Positions 8,577-17,060 of a DNA stretch of 64,000 nt are shown here, one piece after another (positions within the stretch are counted from its first letter, which is position 1; each line of letters begins with the position of its first letter). Source of the stretch: Crocinitomicaceae bacterium (lineage in GTDB: Bacteria; Bacteroidota; Bacteroidia; Flavobacteriales_D; Crocinitomicaceae); the NCBI GenBank assembly GCA_030830785.1, contig JAURMI010000006.1, positions 124,001 through 188,000 on the forward strand. The letters run 5' to 3'. The notes beneath the pieces were generated by a model. The model did not search any database. It saw only the letters and a program-made list of their open reading frames with translations, and was not told the DNA's origin. The position numbers were made by a program, and so were the translations under genes.

Positions 8577-10780
8577 AGTGGGTGCTCATATTCTTTCTTG
8601 GATTTAGCTCTTTAATTTGGTCTCAATTTCAGTTTAATTATTCAAATTTCATTGGTGTCCTGCATGATGGCGAGCTCATGGAAAAGCCGTGGGATGGGGG
8701 TTTAAATACACCTCAGTTTTCATCTATAGACTACGATTTTGATGGCGATGAGGATTTACTTATTTTCGATCGTAGCGCAAATCAAATTCGTGTTTACAAA
8801 AACATTCAAGTTGGTGCTACTAACAAATATGAGCTCGATTGTGGTGCCTTACAATTTTTCCCACCAAATTTGACCAACCGCATCACTACCTTTGATTACG
8901 ATCAAGACGGTCGAAAAGATTTATTCTGTTATGCCGTTGGAGGAATCAAAGCTTTTAGAAATATAGGCAGTGCCACTCAAGGATTACAATGGCAAGAATA
9001 TTCACCTTATTTGGTTTCTAATTATGAAGGGCCAACGCTAAATTTATACATAAGTGGTGCAGATATACCTGCTTTGGTCGATGTAGAAGGGGATGGCGAT
9101 ATGGATATTTTGACCTATCACATCAGTGGCGAATACCTTCAATACCACCAAAATCAGAGTCAAGAATTATACGGACATTCTGATTCTTTGGTATTTATTC
9201 TTAAAAATCGCTGCTGGGGTAAATATCGAGAAGACGTGACGAGCAATACATTATTTTTAAATGATACTAGTTCTTATTGCAACGATGGGAATGTATCCAA
9301 TCCTGAGCTTAGGCCCAATGACCAGGCTAAGGCTCATGCCGGCTCAACAGTTTTAGCGCTTGATATAGATCAATCGGGAGTGCTTGATTTAATTCTTGGC
9401 GATGTTGCTTATGGAAACCTTGTAAAATTAATTAACGGTGGAGTTAGTCCAAATACCAATTCACCAATGATTAATGCTGATTATAATTTTCCAAATAATA
9501 CAATTCCGGCGAATGTTCAGTTGTTTCCAGCTGCTTATTATATCGATGTTGATTTTGATTCAAAGAAAGATCTCATTGTTGCTCCGAACGCCAATAATGT
9601 TTCTGAAAATGAAAACAGTGTTTGGTTCTATAAAAACCTAAGTACAAACGAAGCGCCAATTTTTGTGTTTCAAGAAAACGACTGGTTACAGTCACAGATG
9701 ATAGATCATGGATTAGGTTCCGTTCCTTTTATTTTTGATGTTAATTCGGATGGTTTACAAGATTTATTGGTGGCAAACTTTTTTGCTTACAAGCCTCTAT
9801 TGGATAAAGAGTCGAGAATTGCTTATTATCAAAATATAGGAACTCTTACAAACCCACAATTCGTCCTTATCGATCAAGATTTTTTAAACCTTTCGAGTGC
9901 CAACCATGGCCTAAGACTTTTGCCGGCTATGGGTGATCTCAATGACGATGGAAAACCAGATTTACTTTTAGGAAACGATTTAGGACAAATTATTTATTAT
10001 CAAAACAATTCAACTGGCGCGGCTCCTTCTTTTGCGCTTCAAACAGAAGCACTTTTGGATAATAATAACCAGATTATCCAAGTCCCACTTTTTTCTGCAC
10101 CTCAATTAATAGATTTAAATGATGATCAATTACTCGATTTAGTAATAGGGCATAAGGGAGGAAAAATTCTCTACTATCAGAACACTGGAACAATGAGCAA
10201 TCCACAGTTTACTTTAGTGAGCAATGTTTTGGGTGGTGTAAATGTTCAAAGTAATGGCCCTGATGGCTTTTCAGTACCACATTTTTTTAAGCATCTAGAT
10301 ACACTTTATCTTTTAGTTGGATCGCTAGATGGCAGCATTCATTTTTATGATAGCATTCAAATTGGTAACAATCAAAATTTTCACGAGCGAAGCGCCGATT
10401 TTCTTAGTTTGGGCAACTCTTTGGGTGCTTATTCTGCTCCGTATATTGCAAATCTGGATAATGATTCGCACTTAGAATTATTTATTGGTCAGGATCTTGG
10501 CGGCCTTACCTTATTGGAAGATGACCCATCTTCAGACTTAAGTACAATGAATTATAGTTTAGCACCTTTGATAATCTACCCCAATCCAGCTACGGATCAT
10601 GTTTATGTAAAAGGAATTTTAAATAGTCAAACTGCAACCCTATACAATTTAACGGGGCAGGTCATTGAGTCTGCTATTAATTTATCGCAGGGCGCGAGCA
10701 TTGATATTTCAGGGTTGAGTTCCGGAACCTATTTGCTTGTTTTGGACAATGGACAAACAGCCCTCTTGCTTAAAAAATAA
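8573..10780 (+). CDS. Secreted FG-GAP/VCBS-repeat protein with T9SS type A C-terminal sorting domain
   Basis: Repeats DYDFDGDEDLLIFD, DYDQDGRKDLFCY, DLNDDGKPDLLLGNDLG; C-terminus IIYPNPATDHVYVKG...YNLTGQVI...LSSGTYLLVL. Confidence 0.92.
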   Translation: MKWVLIFFLGFSSLIWSQFQFNYSNFIGVLHDGELMEKPWDGGLNTPQFSSIDYDFDGDEDLLIFDRSANQIRVYKNIQVGATNKYELDCGALQFFPPNLTNRITTFDYDQDGRKDLFCYAVGGIKAFRNIGSATQGLQWQEYSPYLVSNYEGPTLNLYISGADIPALVDVEGDGDMDILTYHISGEYLQYHQNQSQELYGHSDSLVFILKNRCWGKYREDVTSNTLFLNDTSSYCNDGNVSNPELRPNDQAKAHAGSTVLALDIDQSGVLDLILGDVAYGNLVKLINGGVSPNTNSPMINADYNFPNNTIPANVQLFPAAYYIDVDFDSKKDLIVAPNANNVSENENSVWFYKNLSTNEAPIFVFQENDWLQSQMIDHGLGSVPFIFDVNSDGLQDLLVANFFAYKPLLDKESRIAYYQNIGTLTNPQFVLIDQDFLNLSSANHGLRLLPAMGDLNDDGKPDLLLGNDLGQIIYYQNNSTGAAPSFALQTEALLDNNNQIIQVPLFSAPQLIDLNDDQLLDLVIGHKGGKILYYQNTGTMSNPQFTLVSNVLGGVNVQSNGPDGFSVPHFFKHLDTLYLLVGSLDGSIHFYDSIQIGNNQNFHERSADFLSLGNSLGAYSAPYIANLDNDSHLELFIGQDLGGLTLLEDDPSSDLSTMNYSLAPLIIYPNPATDHVYVKGILNSQTATLYNLTGQVIESAINLSQGASIDISGLSSGTYLLVLDNGQTALLLKK

Positions 10781-11389
10781 TTACTTTACATTCAATTCAA
10801 GAAGAACTTGACCATTCAAGGCTGCACTCAAAGTATCGCCAATTTGTATAGGACCCACACCAGCAGGTGTTCCCGTAAAAATTAGATCACCAGTTTTGAG
10901 CGTCAAAAATTCAGATACATAGGCAATTATTGTATCGATGCTAAAAATAAAATCTTTGGGGAGTCCAGTTTGTCGAAGAATTCCGTTCTGAAAAAGTTTA
11001 AATTCAGATTTTTCCAAATCAAGTGAATTTTTATTAATCCAAATTGAGGAAATAGGAGCGCTTTGGTCAAAGCCTTTTGCCTTTTCCCACGGCAAGCCAT
11101 TTTCTTTACATTGTTGTTGAATGTCACGGGCTGTGAAATCTATACCGAGCGTAAAATGACTATAATATTTATGGGCGAATGCTGCCTTGATGTGCTTGCC
11201 AACCTTATCAATTCGTACCACAAGTTCGCACTCAAAATGAATATCATTGGAAAAATTCGGATAATAAAAGTCTTTATCTTTTAACAAGGCTGTATCTGGT
11301 TTGAGAAAAAAGAGCGGTTCTGTTGGAAGGGGTGAATTCATTTCCAGGGCATGATCTGCATAATTTCTACCAATACAGATAATCTTCAT
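10781..11389 (-). CDS. Fumarylacetoacetate hydrolase family protein
   Basis: MKIICIGRNYADHALEM, FFLKPDTALL, FHFECELVVRI-like, GDLIFTGTPAGVGPIQIGDTL. Confidence 0.93.
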   Translation of the reverse strand: MKIICIGRNYADHALEMNSPLPTEPLFFLKPDTALLKDKDFYYPNFSNDIHFECELVVRIDKVGKHIKAAFAHKYYSHFTLGIDFTARDIQQQCKENGLPWEKAKGFDQSAPISSIWINKNSLDLEKSEFKLFQNGILRQTGLPKDFIFSIDTIIAYVSEFLTLKTGDLIFTGTPAGVGPIQIGDTLSAALNGQVLLELNVK

Positions 11390-12219
11390 GACTTTTTAAA
11401 TTTATTTTTCAATGCTTCGAGTTTATCATCAATAGATTGGTTGCTGGCTATGTTTTTTATCCTTTCCATCTCTTGACGCAAGATTTGTTTTGTCTGACGC
11501 GGAAAATCGGCCTCCAACATCCAACCATAATACCCTTGTTCAATTTTAAGCACTTCTTGAACTGTTTTTCCTTTGTGTTTGCCAAAATTATAACAGATTT
11601 CTTGTTGCTCATTGAAGGCAAGACGGCCCGCGAAATCAGCATTTTGCTGATTTGTCAAGGAAGAAAATTTTGAAAGTCCCGCAATGTTTTTTTCTAACTG
11701 GGGATATCTTTCAGTTTGTGCTTGCAGAATTTCTAAAGTAGCTAAGGTATCGTATAAGGCATTATGCGCATTCTCAATTTTTTTGCCACAATAAAATTGA
11801 TAGGCAGCGGAAAGGGTTCGTTGTTCCATCTTGTGAAAAATGTTCTGAACATCAACAAAATGACGCGCACCTAGATCAAAATCTATATTGCATCGCAATA
11901 ACTCTTCTGACAAAACAGGAATATCAAATTTGTTCGAATTGTATCCTGCAAGGTCAGAATCACCAATAAAGGCAATCAATTTTGGTGCAATTTGTTCGAA
12001 AGTTGGTGCCTGGGCCACCATCTCATTAGTTATACCATGGATAGCCGCTATTTCATCTGAAATTGATTGTTGTGGATTTACAAGTTCATTAAGAGTTTGG
12101 GTTTGCCCATCCTCAAATAATTTGATGATTGCAATCTGAACAATGCGGTCTTTTGTAATTTGAAGCCCAGTGGTTTCTAAATCGAATACACAAATTGGTC
12201 GTGTTAATTGGAGGGCCAT
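11386..12219 (-). CDS. 3'-5' exonuclease, DnaQ/RNase T-like
   Basis: CVFDLETTGLQITKDRIVQIAI (ExoI), NSNKFDIPVLSEEL (ExoII), HNALYDTLATLEIL (ExoIII). Confidence 0.92.
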   Translation of the reverse strand: MALQLTRPICVFDLETTGLQITKDRIVQIAIIKLFEDGQTQTLNELVNPQQSISDEIAAIHGITNEMVAQAPTFEQIAPKLIAFIGDSDLAGYNSNKFDIPVLSEELLRCNIDFDLGARHFVDVQNIFHKMEQRTLSAAYQFYCGKKIENAHNALYDTLATLEILQAQTERYPQLEKNIAGLSKFSSLTNQQNADFAGRLAFNEQQEICYNFGKHKGKTVQEVLKIEQGYYGWMLEADFPRQTKQILRQEMERIKNIASNQSIDDKLEALKNKFKKS

Positions 12220-13596
12220 TTAGAGTTTGGTTTCTGGATCAAACTGCTCTAAATAATCAGCAACCCTGCGCACAAATTGCCCGCCTAATGCGCCATCAAC
12301 AACACGGTGATCATATGAATGAGACAAATACATTTTATGGCGTATGCCAATAAAATCGCCTTGTGCTGTTTCTATAACAGCGGGTACTTTTCGTATTGCC
12401 CCTAAGGCTAAAATGGCCACTTGTGGCTGATTGATAATTGGCGTACCCATCACATTGCCAAAAGTTCCAACATTGGTAACGGTATAAGTCCCACCTTGGA
12501 TGTCTTCAGGTTTAAGTTTATTATTTCTGGCATTATTGGCTAGTTCATTAACAGCTTTAGCAATACCAACTAAACTCATTCGGTCTGTATTCTTAATTAC
12601 GGGAACAATCAAATTGCCACTTGGAAGGGCAGTCGCCATTCCTATATTAATGTCTTTTCTTTTAATGATATTGGTGCCAGATACAGAAACATTCACCATA
12701 GGAAAATCCTTAATTGCTTTTGCAACGGCTTCTATGAAAATCGGAGTAAAGGTTAGGTTTTCGCCTTCTCGTTTCTTGAATTCGTTTTTCATGCGCTCAC
12801 GCCACTTAACGATAGTAGTCACATCAGCTTCTACATAGGAGGTAACATGAGGTGATACATGCACAGACATGACCATATGATCTGCAATGAGTTTGCGCAT
12901 CCTATCCATCTCAATTATTTCATCTCCACTATTTGGAAGTATAACAGGCTCTTTTACTTGCACTGTTGTCTTTTCTTGAGATACTTGCTGTGTAGCGTGG
13001 CTATGCACACTTTTTTGCGTCTCGTTAGGTCTATTTTCAATATAGGCCAGAATGTCTTTTTTTGTAACGCGTCCATCTAGGCCTGTTCCTTTTATTTGGG
13101 CTAATGCTTCAGCACTAACATTTTCTTTTTGAGCAATTGTTCGTACCAAAGGCGAATAAAACCGACCTTCTGTATTTTTTATCGTCAAATTAGAAGAAGA
13201 TATTGTTTGATCAGTTCCCGCATCAGTTTCGATCGTTCGCTCTTCTGTACGACTTTGGTCTGAAGAAGCTTGTGCTAGATTAGCATTGGTAGAGGAAAGT
13301 TCAATATTTTCTTGTTCAGATTGGCCTGATTCTGTAATTTGCTGCGCGCCGCTAGCTTCGGTGGATAAAATTGCAATCACATCGCCAACTTGTGCTACTT
13401 GGTCTTTTTCAAATAAAATTTTAATGAGTGTGCCCGCCGCTTCAGATGGAAGTTCATTATCTACTTTATCGGTAGCAACCTCTACAAGAGGTTCGTCCAT
13501 GGCAACAGAATCGCCTACATTTTTGAGCCAATTGGTAATAGTTGCCTCGGTAACACTTTCACCCATTTTGGGCAGACGAATTTCTATTTGAGCCAT
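12220..13596 (-). CDS. 2-oxo acid dehydrogenase E2 (dihydrolipoyllysine acyltransferase)
   Basis: Lipoyl domain VEVATDKVDNELPSEAAG; E3-binding domain SPLVRTIAQKENVSAEAL; catalytic SYDHRVVDGALGGQF. Start MAQIEIRLPKMGE preferred over ORF-track 13626 because a TAATTTTG -7 box (13635-13628) would place the TSS downstream of 13626. Confidence 0.94.
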   Translation of the reverse strand: MAQIEIRLPKMGESVTEATITNWLKNVGDSVAMDEPLVEVATDKVDNELPSEAAGTLIKILFEKDQVAQVGDVIAILSTEASGAQQITESGQSEQENIELSSTNANLAQASSDQSRTEERTIETDAGTDQTISSSNLTIKNTEGRFYSPLVRTIAQKENVSAEALAQIKGTGLDGRVTKKDILAYIENRPNETQKSVHSHATQQVSQEKTTVQVKEPVILPNSGDEIIEMDRMRKLIADHMVMSVHVSPHVTSYVEADVTTIVKWRERMKNEFKKREGENLTFTPIFIEAVAKAIKDFPMVNVSVSGTNIIKRKDINIGMATALPSGNLIVPVIKNTDRMSLVGIAKAVNELANNARNNKLKPEDIQGGTYTVTNVGTFGNVMGTPIINQPQVAILALGAIRKVPAVIETAQGDFIGIRHKMYLSHSYDHRVVDGALGGQFVRRVADYLEQFDPETKL

Positions 13597-13627
13597 GTTG
13601 AGATAATTGTTGTCGTTATCTTGCAAG

Positions 13628-13635
13628 CAAAATTA
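13628..13635 (-). promoter_or_regulatory. -7 promoter element TAATTTTG for the E2 gene
   Basis: Match to Bacteroidota TAnnTTTG consensus upstream of 13596 start. Confidence 0.45.
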
Positions 13636-13653
13636 AGTAAAATAAGGTAATAA

Positions 13654-15594
13654 TCACTCTGCCTCCTTATCTAGATCAAGCAGCTGATACCAAACTGAGA
13701 ATAAGTCCATTTGTATACGATAAGACTTCATGTACATAAATGCTTGTATATCAAAAGCTTCATCTTTATTGAATTTTGGATGTAACAGAAATCTCTTCGT
13801 TTTTTTAGATACATTTGATTTTGAACCTACTCCTACAAAGGAAAGACGTCCAAAAAATATTTGGAATAAATTGGTTAAAAAGTGTTTTGGTTGCCGAAAT
13901 TTCCAAATAATAAAAGGGCTTAGCACTAATAAGATAAAAGATAACAACAAATCAAAAAGTCGTTTTAGGCGCTTATTAGAAGGCAGCTGAAGCGCATCAA
14001 AATGTAAATTATAGTATGCGCCTGCTTGATCAATAGATGAACTACCTATAAGATAACTTGCATTGGGTTGTGCTATTTTATATTCTAGATTAAGCCCCGA
14101 AGTTTCGGCCATCAATTGAATAATGTTGGCAGCACCGAAATCTTGTATAGAAAATATGAGTTCATTGAGTTGATGAACCCTTGTAAAATCAGAAATTTGC
14201 TTAACAATTTGACGATCGTTTTCGGGACTAATTTGTACAATGTGGTCTATTTGGGGATAAGTTTGTTCTATTAAACTTTTTATTCTATCAAATTCCGAAT
14301 TATTTGCCAAGATACCAAAGCGCTTTTTGGGAAGTTTACCAAAATTAATACGCCCTTTAAATACAATGTCAATAAAGGCCCGACTCGAATAGAAAATTGT
14401 TAGATACGAAAGCGCACCAATAAGAATAAATAACCTAGAGAATTGCCACTCTTTTGGAAAAAGAGCGTAGGCCACAAGAATTGTTATCGTTGCAATGAAG
14501 GTACTTTTCCAGATACGATGTATTGTTGTCCCTTTGTCATAAAGTCCGAAAAGCCAAGTGCAAAATACCCAAGTAAAAATATAAACAGGACTCAGATAAT
14601 TATATGCCAATTCTGGAAATTGAATCTGATTTTTTTCCCATTGATGACCCAAAACAACTAAAATTGAATAGGTGCTAAAAAAATCGAACAAGGGCCAACT
14701 CAAATTTTGAACAATGCGTTTAAAAATGGAAATGCTCGCTCGTAAATAGATTGCAATGTTAATGGCCAAAGAGAAAACTTTTGCATAACGTTCTGAAAAG
14801 TGTTTCTTGGCAAAAATCACCATGGCATTATAAAATACAAATACATAATTCAATGAGCCCTTTTTAGTGCTCTCTCCTTTGTAATGAATGATTTTTGCTT
14901 CTGGAAAATAAACGTTTTGGTAGCCTTCTTTAGTTATGCGATAAGATAAATCGATGTCTTCACCATACATAAAAAATGCCTCATCTAACAAACCCACTTT
15001 TAGAAGCGTTTCTGCTCTAAGTAGCATAAAAGCCCCGCTCAGCACATCTACTTGATGGGTTTTGAACTCGTCGAGAAAGCCCAAGTGGTACCTTCCGAAG
15101 CGTTTGTTTTTAGGAAACAATGCAGCCAACCCAAAAATTTTATAAAAGGAAACTGCCGGCGTTGGAAGTCCACGTTTTGATTCGGGAAGAAATTTACCTT
15201 TACCATCAATCATTCGCACACCCAAGCCACCAGTATTTGGATGTTCATCCATAAAGGCAATGCACTTATCAAAAGTATCTTGTTCGACAACAGTATCTGG
15301 ATTTAACAGTAGAATATATCTTCCTTTACATTGTAAAATAGCTTGGTTGTTTGCTTTGGAAAAACCGAGATTTTCTGAATTGACAATAAGATTGACATTG
15401 GGGAATTTCTGACTAACAAGCCCAACAGATTCATCTACACTATTGTTATCTACAACCAAGACTTCAACTTGAAGATTTTGGCTCGCGGCAAAGACGCTAT
15501 TGAGACATTGTTCTAAAAAGTTGACAACATTATAGTTGACAATTACAATACTAAGATCAATTGGTCGACTCGTTGTCATTTTTGGGCAATGCAA
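13654..15594 (-). CDS. Family 2 glycosyltransferase fused to a membrane / sugar-transferase-like C-terminal region
   Basis: GT2: SIVIVNYNVVNFLEQCLNSV, LLLNPDTVVEQDTF, GAFMLLRAETLLKVGLLDEAFFMYGEDIDLSYRI; C-term KRLKRLFDLLLSFILLVLSP...FFGRLSFVGVGSK. Confidence 0.88.
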   Translation of the reverse strand: MHCPKMTTSRPIDLSIVIVNYNVVNFLEQCLNSVFAASQNLQVEVLVVDNNSVDESVGLVSQKFPNVNLIVNSENLGFSKANNQAILQCKGRYILLLNPDTVVEQDTFDKCIAFMDEHPNTGGLGVRMIDGKGKFLPESKRGLPTPAVSFYKIFGLAALFPKNKRFGRYHLGFLDEFKTHQVDVLSGAFMLLRAETLLKVGLLDEAFFMYGEDIDLSYRITKEGYQNVYFPEAKIIHYKGESTKKGSLNYVFVFYNAMVIFAKKHFSERYAKVFSLAINIAIYLRASISIFKRIVQNLSWPLFDFFSTYSILVVLGHQWEKNQIQFPELAYNYLSPVYIFTWVFCTWLFGLYDKGTTIHRIWKSTFIATITILVAYALFPKEWQFSRLFILIGALSYLTIFYSSRAFIDIVFKGRINFGKLPKKRFGILANNSEFDRIKSLIEQTYPQIDHIVQISPENDRQIVKQISDFTRVHQLNELIFSIQDFGAANIIQLMAETSGLNLEYKIAQPNASYLIGSSSIDQAGAYYNLHFDALQLPSNKRLKRLFDLLLSFILLVLSPFIIWKFRQPKHFLTNLFQIFFGRLSFVGVGSKSNVSKKTKRFLLHPKFNKDEAFDIQAFMYMKSYRIQMDLFSVWYQLLDLDKEAE

Positions 15595-15962
15595 GATATT
15601 TCAATAGGTACATCAAGTGGCAATCTAGAGACTTGAACCGTTTGTCGTGCTGGGGCTATTCCCTGAAAGAAATCAGCATAGACCTTATTCATTTCATCAA
15701 ATGAGTTCATATCTTTTAAAAAAATACTCACCATCATTACATCTTGGATGTCAAATCCAGCGGCATCAATAAGGCTAGCAATATTTTCTAAAACTATTTT
15801 TGTACTCAAAGTGATATCAGTGAGTTCCAAGTGACCATTTTTTGGATTGAGCGGGATTTGCCCACTAATGTAGAGTGTTTGATCTTTAAGAATGGCTTGG
15901 CTGTAAGGCCCAATGGGAGCCGGTGCATTTGGGATTTGAATAGGTTTTTTGGCTTCGCTCAT
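15576..15962 (-). CDS. ridA: RidA/YjgF family enamine/imine deaminase
   Basis: NAPAPIGPYSQAILKDQTLYISGQIPLNPKNG, ARQTVQVSRLPLDVPIEISCIA. Confidence 0.95.
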   Translation of the reverse strand: MSEAKKPIQIPNAPAPIGPYSQAILKDQTLYISGQIPLNPKNGHLELTDITLSTKIVLENIASLIDAAGFDIQDVMMVSIFLKDMNSFDEMNKVYADFFQGIAPARQTVQVSRLPLDVPIEISCIAQK

Positions 15963-15981
15963 GCTTAATGCTTGAATTTAC

Positions 15982-15989
15982 TACTTTTG
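15982..15989 (+). promoter_or_regulatory. -7 promoter element TACTTTTG in the ridA/pabA divergent region
   Basis: TAnnTTTG consensus 31 nt upstream of the TTG start at 16013. Confidence 0.4.
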
Positions 15990-16012
15990 CAAAGTAACAA
16001 AAAACAAGCTAT

Positions 16013-16576
16013 TTGAGGGTTCTTTTAATTGATTTTTATGACTCTTTTACCTTTAACCTAGCACATTATTTAGAGGGATTAGATGTACAATTAGATGTAT
16101 TGCGTTATGATCAAATTGCAATTGATCAATTAAGCAATTACCAAGCAGTAGTTTTATCCCCAGGTCCGGGGCTGCCATCGCAAAAGCATGGCTTGAGTGA
16201 AATTCTTACCCATCTAATAGGTCAAAAACCAATTTTAGGGGTGTGTTTGGGTATGCAGGCATTAGCAGAACATTTAGGTGCATCACTCATTAACCAAGCA
16301 CATGTTAAACATGGTGTTCAGGAAAAAATTTCAATTCGAACAAAAACAGGGTTATTCAAATTGTTAGCCGATGAAATTAATGTTGGCTTGTATCATTCTT
16401 GGAGCGTCGATTGTCCAGATGAGTGGGTGAGTGCTTACAGTTCGAGCGGTGTACCCATGGCCATAGAGTTGCCATTAAAAAAGGTTTATGGCGTTCAGTT
16501 TCATCCAGAATCTATAATGACACCTTTTGGAAAAGAAATTTTGCAGAACTTTATTAAAATTGTTCAAAATGATTAA
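16013..16576 (+). CDS. pabA: Anthranilate/aminodeoxychorismate synthase glutamine amidotransferase component (TTG start)
   Basis: LLIDFYDSFTFNLAHYL, VLSPGPGLPSQ, PILGVCLGMQAL, GVQFHPESIMTPFGKEIL. Confidence 0.9.
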   Translation: MRVLLIDFYDSFTFNLAHYLEGLDVQLDVLRYDQIAIDQLSNYQAVVLSPGPGLPSQKHGLSEILTHLIGQKPILGVCLGMQALAEHLGASLINQAHVKHGVQEKISIRTKTGLFKLLADEINVGLYHSWSVDCPDEWVSAYSSSGVPMAIELPLKKVYGVQFHPESIMTPFGKEILQNFIKIVQND

Positions 16577-17015
16577 ATGGTTTTTATTTTCATTGGTGCT
16601 CAGTATAAGTTTTTGGGCTAAAGCACAATCTTGTGTTGGGTATTGGATTACAATAGATGATGTTACGGGTTATAAAAAATCAATAGTTCAGCTCTACAAA
16701 AAGGAAAACTTACTTTACGGTAAGGTGGTTTATATCTATAAGCGTGGCAAGGATGGCCCTAACTCGAAATGTACAGCGTGTTCGGGGAAGCGACACAATC
16801 AGCCTATTTTAGGAATGGTTATCTTGTGGCAAATGCATTGGGATGGTTCTCAATGGGAAAACGGGACAATTTTAGATCCCGACAATGGTAAAACCTATGA
16901 TTGTGCGCTGTGGTTAAATTCATCTGATAAAAATAAACTCAATGTTAGGGGTTACATTGGGCCTTTTTTCAGAACACAAGAATGGATCAGAACCGACAAT
17001 ATTCCAAGTGATTAA
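16569..17015 (+). CDS. DUF2147-family exported protein
   Basis: Signal peptide MIKWFLFSLVLSISFWAKAQS; CVGYWITIDDVTGYKKSIVQLYKKENLLYGKVV, GGTILDPDNGKTY-like motif; start moved from 16527. Confidence 0.8.
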   Translation: MIKWFLFSLVLSISFWAKAQSCVGYWITIDDVTGYKKSIVQLYKKENLLYGKVVYIYKRGKDGPNSKCTACSGKRHNQPILGMVILWQMHWDGSQWENGTILDPDNGKTYDCALWLNSSDKNKLNVRGYIGPFFRTQEWIRTDNIPSD

Positions 17016-17060
17016 ACTTTTTTATGTCTTTATTGTTTTGACTTGAAAGGCTTTTACGCT

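Noticed and set aside
12500-12838. 112-aa plus-strand ORF
   Set aside because: Antisense to the E2 catalytic domain; composition typical of a shadow frame.
13286-13591. 101-aa plus-strand ORF
   Set aside because: Lies antisense within the lipoyl domain of the E2 gene; no recognisable protein, shadow ORF.
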